A DNA stretch of 64,000 nucleotides from contig NC_092461.1 of NCBI RefSeq assembly GCF_047495875.1, forward strand, positions 66,762,299 through 66,826,298, written 5' to 3'. Shown here piece by piece: positions 53,354 to 62,749 of this stretch. Numbering within the stretch: position 1 is the first letter of the stretch; the number at the start of each line of letters is the position of its first letter. The DNA is from Pithys albifrons albifrons. Lineage: Eukaryota > Chordata > Aves > Passeriformes > Thamnophilidae. A program made the translations under genes and the position numbers. The notes beneath the pieces were generated by a model. It did not search any database and was not told where the DNA came from. It saw only the letters and a program-made list of their open reading frames with translations.

Positions 53354-53711
53354 TGTCCTAGTTCAGCAAGCTGGAACCAGTTTATCACTGTGTGGGTGTG
53401 ACCAAAGCTACATATTCTACACCCTCTATTCATTTCCCATGAACTATTAACAATGGACCATTTGCAGTAGCTGCCCAGGGCACACCAAACTCTCAGGGTG
53501 TAAGATGGGTGTGAAAGAAGCCTGTGAGATAAGAGCTGTGATAACCCCCTTCCAGGAAGTCCTTCGCACCTCCACACCCAGCCTGAGGGGTCATGTCTGC
53601 TAATGGGCCATCAATGATTCCAAATACCCTATGACTGACAGAGTGAGATCATCCATTGTGTAATTCCCTGCCCTAAGGGAGGTACTGGGCAGTCCCACCT
53701 GGACCTGAGGG

Positions 53712-53718
53712 TATATAA
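53712..53718 (+). promoter_or_regulatory. LTR TATA box
   Basis: TATATAA at the expected place between U3 and R. It is shared with copy 1 and decayed in copy 3. Confidence 0.65.
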
Positions 53719-53774
53719 TCTTGGGGGGTTTGGGACTTGGGAACCACTCATCAGATCCAGAGGAGGACACCACC

Positions 53775-53822
53775 ACTCTCGATCAGTCTGCGACCATCAC
53801 TCTTGACCAGATTGCAACCATC
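53775..53822 (+). repeat. 24-bp tandem repeat inside LTR (2 copies)
   Basis: ACTCTCGATCAG... (53775-53798) and ACTCTTGACCAG... (53799-53822) are imperfect copies in tandem. The same doubling is seen in the LTR at 59891 (60149-60172, 60173-60196), whereas the LTR at 13178 has one copy (near 13423-13450). The unit length is a multiple of three, so copy number does not close the frame. Confidence 0.8.
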
Positions 53823-54002
53823 ATCTCCACCAACAGGTTTTTCACTTCCTTTTACTTTGGACTTGGGGGAACCATGTGGGTATCAGCACATGGGCTAACA
53901 AACCCCTTTGTGTTTGTGCCCCAGGATGCTGGGTTATACTTCTGGGTTTTGTGGGTTAAAACCAATTTCTCTTTGTGCCATCTCCTTTATTGTAATATTG
54001 TT

Positions 54003-54008
54003 ATTAAA
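54003..54008 (+). terminator. LTR polyadenylation signal ATTAAA
   Basis: ATTAAA, followed by T-rich DNA towards the LTR 3' end. It is conserved in all three copies of this LTR. Confidence 0.6.
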
Positions 54009-54080
54009 TTGTAACTCTGACTTATAATCTCTTTCATGTTGGGTTCATTTTTTGTGCCTGTTTACCTTTAAACCAGCACA

Positions 54081-54085
54081 CCACT
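54081..54085. repeat. 5-bp target duplication, right (CCACT)
   Basis: Exact partner of 53349-53353. Confidence 0.88.
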
Positions 54086-57000
54086 AGAGGAGGAATCAGA
54101 ACTGTAGGATTAGTATTTGCTTTATATACCTTGATTTCTTTTGGATACAAGAAACAGTCACCAAACCAAGTTTGATGTCAATATAACACAAGAAAGTTCT
54201 GCTGTAATTTCAGAACTGAATGTCAGGTCTCTAGAAAGTAACTTTGCTTCAAGAAGAGGCTCTGTTTAGAGAACTGTTTGAGAAAATATTTTTTTTCTAA
54301 ATTCCTTCTCAGAAATTACCTCCTCCCTAATCCAGCCCTCAAACCTCTGAACAAGGTCAACACGCTATTCACAGCCACAAAAAAAAAAAAAAAAAAGTTA
54401 GGTATCTGTGTATAACCATGCCATTCAATAATGCTTGCTTTAAAACATATTTTTGGCAGGCATGTAGCTCCTAAAGAAGAGACAATTTAATCTCCTGTCT
54501 CAGACTGAATATACAATTTTTTACTTAACCACTGTCTAAAATTTCAAGATTTATTTTGAAGGCAGCAAATTGATTTGATTATCTGAAAGAGATTAAATAA
54601 TATTCTGCAAAATTTCACAAATCTTGAGAAGAGTTGGAAAAGATTCTCTGGTGTCTGAATATTTTACTACCTCACTGCAAGCTCCAGCCTCCTTCTTATC
54701 AATGAACCTCTGAAAGAGTTTCATTCTGTGTTTATAAGAGTTTAATACTCAGGTTTGGATATAAAACCATTGCTTATCTTGACTCCAGGCTTTTGAGATT
54801 TCTGTCTCATGTCAGCATTACCTGATTTGGTTAACATAGTCTTTATGTTGGAATCTTAACAGTACTGTGAAGTTTCCGAGTAGCTGAGATTTGATCCTTT
54901 GGACTATGTGATGAGGCTTTCTTATTATGCTCAAAAACCTAGATGGATAAGTTTTGAAGAAAAAACAATCACATTGTCCAATTTTTACCCTTTGATTCCA
55001 ACAAGAGTACAATGACTTCTGTTTTCTGATTTTCCTGCTTTGTTCAACATTAAAAATCAGCACTCTGTCTCACTTCATAGATCTCTTTGTTTCAGCTTCC
55101 CTTTCTTTGGTGTTGCTTATTCCTTCCTCTGTTGCATGCACACGTTTGGTTAATTTATCCAATTTAGCAACCATTGCATTTCTGCTTTGTTTAAGTCTCT
55201 CCCATGCTGTGAAGAATGACTGTCCAGATCCATTTTATTTCTCTAAATATTGTTGTAATATCTGTAGGAGCTTCTTTTCCCCAAAAGGGCACGAAGACAG
55301 ATGCTATTTTTTCCATAATATATCTGAATTCTTCTCAGCATCCATCACTGGGTTTCTGTGGACTACATGATACTCCTAAATTGTAACTGTTCATAATGAT
55401 CAGTTCCTCTGCAGTGATCTTTTGCTCATCTTTCTTCAATGCTGGCAAAAAGTTAAGACAAGAAAGAAAGGACTAAAAATTTGAATATTTGACCAGTTTG
55501 CATTTGGCCTAAAGCAATGGAGACAGGCTTATGAAAGTATTTTGGCATCTGCCTCCAATACTATTTACAACCAAGTCTACAGGGTTCCACTATTGGGTTT
55601 GGTTGGTATCTAAACCTTAGAGGACATCAGACATAAGACATATTTTTCAGGGGAAAAGTGCATCAGTCAGTTTTCTTGACAAGTCTCACTCAGCAGAAAG
55701 CAGTGTTCTACTTATTCCTCCTGCCAGGCACTGTCAAGCACTGTATGTGTATGTTGTATAGCTGCCTGGATGAGGAGGTAGGAGCATGGCTCCTAAATTC
55801 CTTTGGAGAGACAGGCTAGGACAATGGGAAAGTCCAGACCAAATTTCATGTCTGGATTGGAATTTACCATTTAAGTAGCCTTCCATTAAATCATGCTTAC
55901 TGTGTCCCTATAACCAATGTTGACACTGACAGAAAAAATAATAGCTTCTTTTCATCTTATTATAAGTTGATAAAATCCAAGATAGAAAGAATTGAGGACT
56001 TCTAGAATCAGGAATTTTTTTAATCAGCAGCTTAAATTAAAAATCCTTTAAAAGTATTTTTCCCAGGCAATGGTAGCCATGGAATATTTTGATCACTTTT
56101 TCTTTGAGAAAGTTTCTGGTCCAATTTCCAGTGGATCAGTTTCAATTTCAAATGTGATACTTCTGCTGCAATTGCAGAAGAAAGAAGATGATTAAATATG
56201 CAGGGCTGCAGATGGTAATGGTCAAGGTTGAGTCTGCAAAAGAGAGGAAAATGTGAAATAGCAATATATGTGCTCAATTTTGTTTTATTACTGATAAACT
56301 GGGATTTTAGGGCATTTATATGCCATCTTTTAGGTAGTAGATTCTCTTGGGGAAATTTGTGTAATTTACAATATGTACTCATTTTTCTTAAAATATTGTA
56401 TTGCTTATTGCTTACATTTATGTCTTGACCTTGAACTGAGACTTCAGCAAAATAAATGGATTATTATTGGGATTAAAAAAACAAATGATACTCCATGATG
56501 GCCATACACAGTTCAGGATGCCCATTCTAAGACCAAAACAGGTTTTGAATACACCAAATATTATCCTGTGAAACAGGATCTATTATTAGAGTCTTTCAAA
56601 AGCTGAGACACACAAAATCATTGAACAATGTTGTAAATTTTAGTCCTATGTGTATATTTATCTGCATGTAAAAGTATGTTACTGCAAAAGTTTTAATTTT
56701 CTCTAAATTCCCTGAATAATTTTCTGGAAAATCTTTCCTTATCACATGCAGCAATTTGGACTTACCAGCTAACTAAACATACAGTGACACATTTAGTTAT
56801 ACAAAATATTGTTTGTCAAATTACGTTTTCATTGAGTTTCAATAAATGTTTACCATATGCCTAAGTATCTAATTAAATAGCTAAAAAAATTTCTTTGGAG
56901 TGATTCTTGAAACAATTTGTTTTTTATAAAACCTTGCCATTTTTAACACTTTTCAATTAAATCCCTATTTCAGTGGCTATATTTAAAGTGTGACTTGAAT

Positions 57001-57848
57001 TCCCTGTAGTTCACCTCAGAGGTTTTTTATTTCTATTCCTGGCTAATAAACTAAGAGGCATACCAGTCATACCAGTAAAACCCCAAGCAAGCTGCCCTGT
57101 ATCATACTTCACACTTCATCAAGATTCTTCCTTGTGTAGTAATACTATTCATAGGGTTTTATATTTGTTTGCTTTGTTTCTATGGTTATTTTTCCACTTA
57201 CATTAGGAAGTGTGATTGGTTTTTCTCAGTTTCCAATCTGCACTAGAACATTTTGAGTTGTCCAGAAAATCACTTAAAGCTCTTAATGGTCAAATAGAGC
57301 TGTGTGAACAGACATGTGATTTATCTACATCTGCCTGAATGAGGTGAAAACAGTCTTTCAGACACAGGGAGAAATATACAGAAAGGTTTCACCTGCCAAA
57401 ACTTTTATTTTTACAATGCTTTGGTTATTTCCTTTATAAATAGCATACATCTAGTATTGTAGGCACTACAGCTGTCCTTAAAAATATGTTATCTTTCATA
57501 ATTTTCTAGGAAATATCTATATAGAAAATTTCAAATTTAAGAAGCCACTTATTCTTTCTCACCCATCTCAGGTCCCAGTTCAAGCTATACTTTGTTAGGA
57601 AAAACCTACAAATCCAGAAGGGTCTCACAGCACTCTAGGACTCTTGACAATTAAGCAGCAAGCTGAGTTCCGAAGACAGGAAACTAGCACAATGCCTGAG
57701 AAAATGCCATTACAGCTGTGTCCCTTTCATAGCTTCACAGAAGGACTGGAAACTTGAATTATGCCAATCACCATAACATTGTGGTGATTAAGTTATAGCA
57801 ATTACTCAAGTAATAGAGATGCATAAGGGATGTGAAGAACAAAACAAC
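54086..57848. other. Unique noncoding DNA
   Basis: No gene or transposon recognised. An 18-base A run at 54379-54396 is the only clear simple repeat. The minus-strand frame 56032-56382 (116 codons) resembles nothing known. Confidence 0.5.
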
Positions 57849-58219
57849 TGCATCACAGAATGACAGAATATGTTGGGTTGTAGGGGAAGAATCACTGAGT
57901 CGAACTCCAGGCCCTACTCAGGACCATCCTCAAGAACCACATCATGTGCCCAAGAGTACTGCTCAAATGCTTCCTGAGCTCTGTCAGACTTGCTGCTGTG
58001 ACCACTTCCCTGAGGAACCTGTTCCAGCACCCAGTCACTCTAGGAGAATTTTTTCCTAATACACAGCTGAAACCTCTCCTGACACAACTTCAGGCCATTC
58101 CCTTGGGTTCTCTCTCTGGTCACCACAGAGAAGATATCAGTGTTTACCCCTCCTCTTCCCCTCATGAGGAAGTTGTAGACTGTGATGTCTCCCCTCAATC
58201 TCCTCTCCTCCAGTCTAAA
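57849..58219 (-). mobile_element. CR1 LINE, 3' part, split by an insertion
   Basis: The plus strand starts ATCACAGAATGACAGAATAT, the reversed CR1 terminus. It runs through the reversed 3'-untranslated blocks (ACCTGTTCCAGCACCCAGTC, CTCATGAGGAAGTTGTAGAC, TCTCCCCTCAATCTCCTCTC) to CAGTCTAAA at 58211-58219. The homology breaks there and resumes at 59099 with the next consensus segment. The two pieces are one copy of a CR1 subfamily different from the one at 60.9 kb. Confidence 0.9.
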
Positions 58220-59098
58220 AGTAACTAAATGTGTATCTGGACTAGGAAGGGAGCCTCTTCCCAGAAACCACAACAACCTTTGAAATTAAGTGACTTGAAT
58301 CAGAAAATATATATAAAAGGATAACAGTTCTTTACTACAAATACATATATATATATAACTGAAAACAGAACAGAACAAACAACAACACCATAACCAAAAC
58401 TTTCAGACAAGTCCTATCTCTGCCCCTTTGGTGCAGTTGTATTTACACACAGCAGGAGGCAATGCCGAGCCTCAGGAGGCAGCAGTCATGATGAGTCATT
58501 CGCCTGCTCTGGTGAGGCAAAGATGGGGATGAGGGAGAGATGCTGGCTCCAAAACTCCTGTGGGAATGGCGGCCACAGGAATGGGATGAAACCTTTCCCG
58601 TGGGCAGTGCAATGACCGTCTCCTACCATCCTTTGTCCAAAAAATTGTTGTGGAGAGGGGGGAAGGGGGCAGCAAATTCCTCTGCCAATGGTGCCGACCT
58701 CTCAAGGAATCTGCAGCAAAACCAGGCAGCAGTGACTGTTCTCCCTGAAGAATGGCCCAGGGCATGCAGAGTTGGGGGGCAAGCCAGGAAAAGACCCCCT
58801 CCCAGTGTTTCCACCAGCCCAGCAAACAGTGGCTGACAACAATGCAGACCAAGGAGAGAAGTGTGGCCAGGACCAAGGAAAAAATCTTTCTCTTCACCCC
58901 CCACCTCCCCAATCATCATATTGAAATGCAAAGCTATCAGCCATCCTTTTGTTTAGGTTTTAGACAGTTAACTAGTTCTGAGAGCAGGTAGTGGGGGCTG
59001 GGCTTCAACAAGCCATTTCATCCTGACTCTTCACCTCTCAAACCACTGTGTTGGTAAGAAAGAAAAAAATTCCATGAAAGACTTTGAAACTATAACAA
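58220..59098 (-). mobile_element. LTR-like insertion inside CR1
   Basis: About 880 bp interrupts a CR1 copy. The CR1 consensus GGCTGAA is present on both sides, as GTCTAAA (58213-58219) and GGCTGAA (59099-59105), which is what an old target duplication of 6-7 bp with later mutations would leave. Read on the minus strand it has GC-rich DNA, then an AT-rich TATATATATA run (about 58354-58344), then a 3' part with TTAATTTCAAAG and GAGGCTCCCTTCCTAG that I associate with a common songbird retroviral LTR. The expected TG...CA ends are not clear, so boundaries rest on the CR1 break. The open frames across 58496-58931 lie inside it and do not match retroviral proteins. Confidence 0.6.
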
Positions 59099-59500
59099 GG
59101 CTGAACAGACCAAGTGACCTCAGCTGCTCATCATCCAGCTTCCTCTCAAGGACCTTTACCATCTTTGCTACCCTCCTTTGGACATTCCCTAATAACTTCA
59201 TATTTTTCTTATACTATGGTGCCCAAAAGTGCACACAATATTCAAGGTGAGGTCACCTCAGTGCAGAGCAGAGTGGAAGAATCCCCTCCCTTGACTGGCT
59301 GGCAATGGTTGGTCCTGCTGACTGCCAGGGCACTGCTGACTCATTCAGCATGCTGCTGACCAGGACCCCCAAGTCCCTTTCCCTAGCACTGCTTTCCAGC
59401 ATCTCATTCCCCAGTCTCTATGTACATCCAGGGTTGCCTCAGCCCAGGTGCAGAATCCAGCACTTTCCCTTGTTGAACATCATATGGTTGGTGATTCATG
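59099..59500 (-). mobile_element. CR1 LINE, coding-side part of split copy
   Basis: This continues the CR1 homology from 58219. Reversed blocks include CTGAACAGACCAAGTGACCT, TTGCTACCCTCCTTTGGACA, AATATTCAAGGTGAGGTCAC, CAGGGCACTGCTGACTCATT and GTTGAACATCATATGGTTGG. This corresponds to the C-terminal part of the CR1 RT frame. No uninterrupted frame survives on the minus strand, so it is a dead copy. Homology fades near 59500. Confidence 0.9.
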
Positions 59501-59885
59501 CCTTTAAGAATTTAATGACGAATTCATATGCCTTTCTACCAAAATGGGATTGCCCTCTTCCGTATACCACTAATAAGGCCTAGAACCACAGATAAAACAT
59601 GGTGAAGGCTGTTCCGTCACAGTGAAGAAGTACATATTGCTTCAACCACCATCTCACAGTTTTCTAAAGCATTTAATCATAACTTTTTCACATCCTTTTA
59701 GACTGTGCCAACTACTACTCCCCCAAAAAGTGTTCTGTGCAATGCCCCAGATCTGCCAGTGCAATGTGGCTGTGCAGACTCTTCACATGAGGCTTCCCTG
59801 CTTGGGAAGGAAGAGAACTAAGCATAACAAACTATGTGGTGCCAGACTACATGGCTGTGGAGCAAGAGAGTAGTTGTTGCCTATA
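59501..59885. other. Unclassified sequence between repeats
   Basis: No gene recognised. It may include a decayed continuation of the CR1 copy to its left. Confidence 0.4.
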
Positions 59886-59890
59886 CTGCT
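59886..59890. repeat. 5-bp target duplication, left (CTGCT)
   Basis: CTGCT precedes the LTR terminus TGTGC and is repeated at 60546-60550. Confidence 0.87.
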
Positions 59891-60545
59891 TGTGCTGGTT
59901 TAAAGATAAACCAGCAGGAGAAACAGACCCACCACAAGAGAGATTATAAGTCAGAGTTACAATTTAATGAAAGATATTACCATAAATACACTGACACAAA
60001 GAGAAATTGTTTTCAACTCACAAAACCCAGCAATATAACCCAGTGTCCTGGGGCACAAACCCAAAGGGGTTTGTTAGCCCTTGTGCTGAGACTCACATGG
60101 TTCCCCAAGTCCAAAGCAAAAGGAAGTGAGAAACCTGTTGGTGCAGGTGATGGCTGTAGTCTGGTCGAGAGTGGTGGTCATATTCTGGTCAAGAGCAGTG
60201 GTCTCCTCCTGTCGAGGTCCTGCTGCTCCTCTGGATCCAACAAGTGGTTTCTGAGGTCTTCTTACCCACCACTTATGTACCCTCAGGGAGTACCCAGTCC
60301 CTCCCCTAGGGCGGGGACTCACACAATGGGTGATTAACTCTGGAGTCATGGGGCATCCCTGAACTGTTGATGGCCCATTAGCAGCCATGCCCCCCCAGGT
60401 TGGGTGTGAAGGTGCTAATGACTCCCTGGGCAGCTGCTGCTAATGGTCCATTGTCCTTGGGAAATGAGTAGAGGGGGTAGAATACACAGCTTTGATCACC
60501 CCCCCCCCCCCAGTGATAACTGGTCCCACCTGCTGAACTAGGACA
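59891..60545 (-). mobile_element. Solo LTR, family A, copy 3
   Basis: A 655-bp LTR in reverse orientation with termini TGTGCTGG and CTAGGACA, perfect CTGCT duplications, ATTAAA on the minus strand at 59968-59963 and a decayed TATA box (TACATAA, 60279-60273). It lacks about 70 bp present in copies 1 and 2 (a segment carrying AGATAAGAGCTGTGATAA in copy 2), which explains its shorter length. It has the doubled 24-bp unit (60149-60196) and a run of 13 C at 60499-60511. The 167-codon frame 59834-60337 is antisense to the LTR and begins outside it. Confidence 0.92.
60499..60511. repeat. 13-base C homopolymer
   Basis: An uninterrupted run of 13 C inside LTR copy 3, where the other copies have a mixed ACTCACAC-type sequence. 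It may be an expansion, or a sequencing or assembly length error. Confidence 0.9.
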
Positions 60546-60550
60546 CTGCT
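60546..60550. repeat. 5-bp target duplication, right (CTGCT)
   Basis: Exact partner of 59886-59890. Confidence 0.87.
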
Positions 60551-60881
60551 GAACAACAGCTCTGAAGACATGCATACCAAAGTTTTCTCTTGGTTTTGCC
60601 AAGAGTCACTTCTTTATGCAGTGGTTTATTTTATCTGTTCCTGAACTGACAAGGAATTAAATTCTTATTAAAGAATTAATTAAAATTTTCTCACTAAGTA
60701 GAGATGAAATATACTTTGAGACTGCCACCCCATGGACTATCAGAAAGATACAGAGAGGGTAACAAGCTCCTCAGGAAGTAAAAGGATGCAGATAGACAAG
60801 CTTCTTCAAATCATGTGAAAAGTTGTTCTCTGATTTTGCTACCTACCAGCTTATCAAGTCTATCTTAGACATGAGTAGAAT
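60551..60881. other. Unclassified noncoding DNA
   Basis: About 330 bp between an LTR and a CR1 with no recognised feature. Confidence 0.5.
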
Positions 60882-61858
60882 ATCATAAAATTGTAGAATC
60901 ACAGAATGGTTATGTTGGAAGGGACCTTAAAGATCATCTAGTTCCAATCTTCCTTCCATGAACACGGACACCTTTCGCTAGATCAGATTGCTTAAAGACC
61001 CATCCAACCTGGGTGTGAACACTTCAGGGAGGGGGAATCCACTACTTCTCTGGGGAACCATTTCCAGTCCCTAACCACCTGCATGGTAAAACATTTTCTG
61101 ATATCTAATATAAACCTACTCTGTCTCAATTTGAAACCATTCCACCTTGTCTTGTAACTATCTGCCCAAGTAAAAAGTTTTTCTCCTTTTTAAAGGCCCC
61201 TGTAAGTACTGGAAGGCCACAGGGAGGTCTCCCCAGAACTGCCTGTTCTCTAAGCTAAACAACTCTAGCTCCCTCAAGCAGTCTTCATGGGATAGGTACT
61301 CCATTCCTCTGATCATCTTCATGGCCCTCCTCTGGACTGTTCTAACAAGTACACATGTTTTCTGTGCTGAGGACCATGGACCTGGATGCAGTATTCCAGG
61401 TGGAGTCTTATGAAGGCAGAGTAGAGGGGCAGAATCACCTCCCTTGACCTTTTGAAGCAGCCCAGATGCAGCTGACCTTCTGGGATGTGAGCACACACTG
61501 TTGGATCATAGCCAGTTTTTTGTCCACCAGAATCTTCAAGTCCTTCCCAGCAGGGCTGCTCCCAAAGAGTTCTCTCTGTCTGTACTCATGTTTATGATTG
61601 CCCCACTCAAGTGCAGTGCCTTGTACTTGGACTTGTTGAACTTCATGAGGTTCTCATGGGCTCACCTCTCAAGTTTGTCTAAGTCCCCCTGGATGGTATC
61701 CCATCCTTCTGTTATGTCAGCTGCACTGTGCAACTTCGTGTCATCTGCAAACTTGCTGTGGATGCATTCGATCTAATTGTCTATCTCATGGATAAAAATA
61801 TTAAAGAGAACCTGTTCCAAGACAGAGCCCTGAGGAACACCATTAATTTCAGGTAGAT
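60882..61858 (-). mobile_element. CR1 LINE, 3' about 970 bp with RT C-terminus
   Basis: The plus strand opens with the reversed CR1 end (TGTAGAATCACAGAATGG, then TTGGAAGGGACCTTAAAGAT) and extends left to right into the coding part. On the minus strand the RT domain reads GVPQGSVLEQVLFNIFIHEI from about 61842, then the active-site motif FADDTKLHSAADI with FADD at 61751-61740, then in the frame 61496-61158 RAMKMIRGMEYLSHEDCLRE and LFSLENRQFWGDLPVAFQYL, the usual end of CR1 ORF2. A stop lies in the frame between NIFIHEIDN and IECI, and further frame changes follow, so it is inactive. It is 5'-truncated within the RT domain and less decayed than the other CR1 pieces here. Confidence 0.95.
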
Positions 61859-62749
61859 CACCTAAATCCAAATCCTCCACTATTATCATTCAGGGTGAAA
61901 ATAAACATAGCAGTAGCACCCAGAATATATGAGGAAATAGAGGTAGAGGTGGTTGCATTCAACACTACAGATCCTAGAACTGTCTCCTCTCCTTCTCCTC
62001 TAGTGGCCTCCTCTAAATCCTGAACATGTAAACAACAGCTGCAGGATGTTAAGAGCCACTAACAGCTCAGTCCTGTGTTTCTGGTATTAAATTACTCAAG
62101 CCCACAGAGACTTATTTTTGTTCTGATTTTAGACATGTTGAGTAAGTAAATTTCATGTTGACAAGAATGAGACCAAATTGGAAGCTAATTTGTTGCTGCC
62201 TGACATCAGGAACAATATAACTTGTGCATTGATGCCACACAAAGATCTTTATTTCTAAATAAAGCACTTTGATAAAAAACATCCTCATGTAATTAGGAAA
62301 TATAAGGGGCAAAGCGAGAATTTGAGTTTAAATGGTGAAATGGAATAAATCCTGTTTACTACCCTTGCAACAACAGGTTTACAATAACACGAAATTAATG
62401 AAGAATTCTATTCCAAAAGTATTCTGAAAGCATGTCATCTCAGAACTATAAATAATTAATTGTTTCTATACACTAAGGAAGTGAAAAAATGTCAACACAG
62501 TTTGGCAATTTCAAACAATGTGCAAACCTTTATCCTGCACAGAAAATGCATAATTAATAACACCCCAAAACATGATCTACAACCAGAACATATCTCAGCT
62601 ATACAAAATCCCAGACTGATGTGCTTAAAGAAAATAACTTCATTTCTTGGATTAAAATTTTTAAAGATGTGATAGGTTTTCTTTGGCCTCAGCACAGGAA
62701 AGCAATTAAATTCCTACCTGTCTGTGGGTGTGGAAGTCACTCTTCTCAT
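61859..62749. other. Unclassified noncoding DNA
   Basis: No gene recognised in about 890 bp of AT-rich sequence. Confidence 0.5.

Larger units (their letters stand above)
53354..54080 (+). mobile_element. Solo LTR, family A, copy 2
   Basis: A 727-bp LTR running TGTCCTAG ... CCAGCACA, with perfect CCACT duplications at both ends. A TATA box lies at 53712-53718 and ATTAAA at 54003-54008, in correct order for U3-R-U5. It matches copies 1 and 3 along its length in opposite orientation. A 24-bp unit just downstream of the promoter is present twice (53775-53798 and 53799-53822). The frame 53721-54014 stays open across R/U5, and so does the matching region of copies 1 and 3, but it starts inside the LTR and resembles no protein. 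No internal retroviral sequence is attached. Confidence 0.92.

Noticed and set aside
53721..54014. 97-codon frame in the solo LTR, also open in the other copies
   Set aside because: It starts after the LTR promoter but resembles no protein. Sharing among copies follows from common descent of a young family.
54379..54396. A18 run as the tail of a processed pseudogene
   Set aside because: No gene-like sequence precedes it on the plus strand and no flanking direct repeat was found.
58496..58931. Overlapping frames of 138 and 102 codons (minus) and 98 codons (plus)
   Set aside because: All lie within the LTR-like insert that splits a CR1. The GC-rich composition explains their length.
59834..60337. 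167-codon plus-strand open frame, the longest in the window
   Set aside because: It is almost wholly antisense to the solo LTR at 59891-60545 and has no protein family features.
53354..60545. LTRs at 53354 and 59891 as the two ends of one provirus
   Set aside because: They are in opposite orientation, have different target duplications, and the sequence between contains CR1 and unique DNA rather than retroviral genes.
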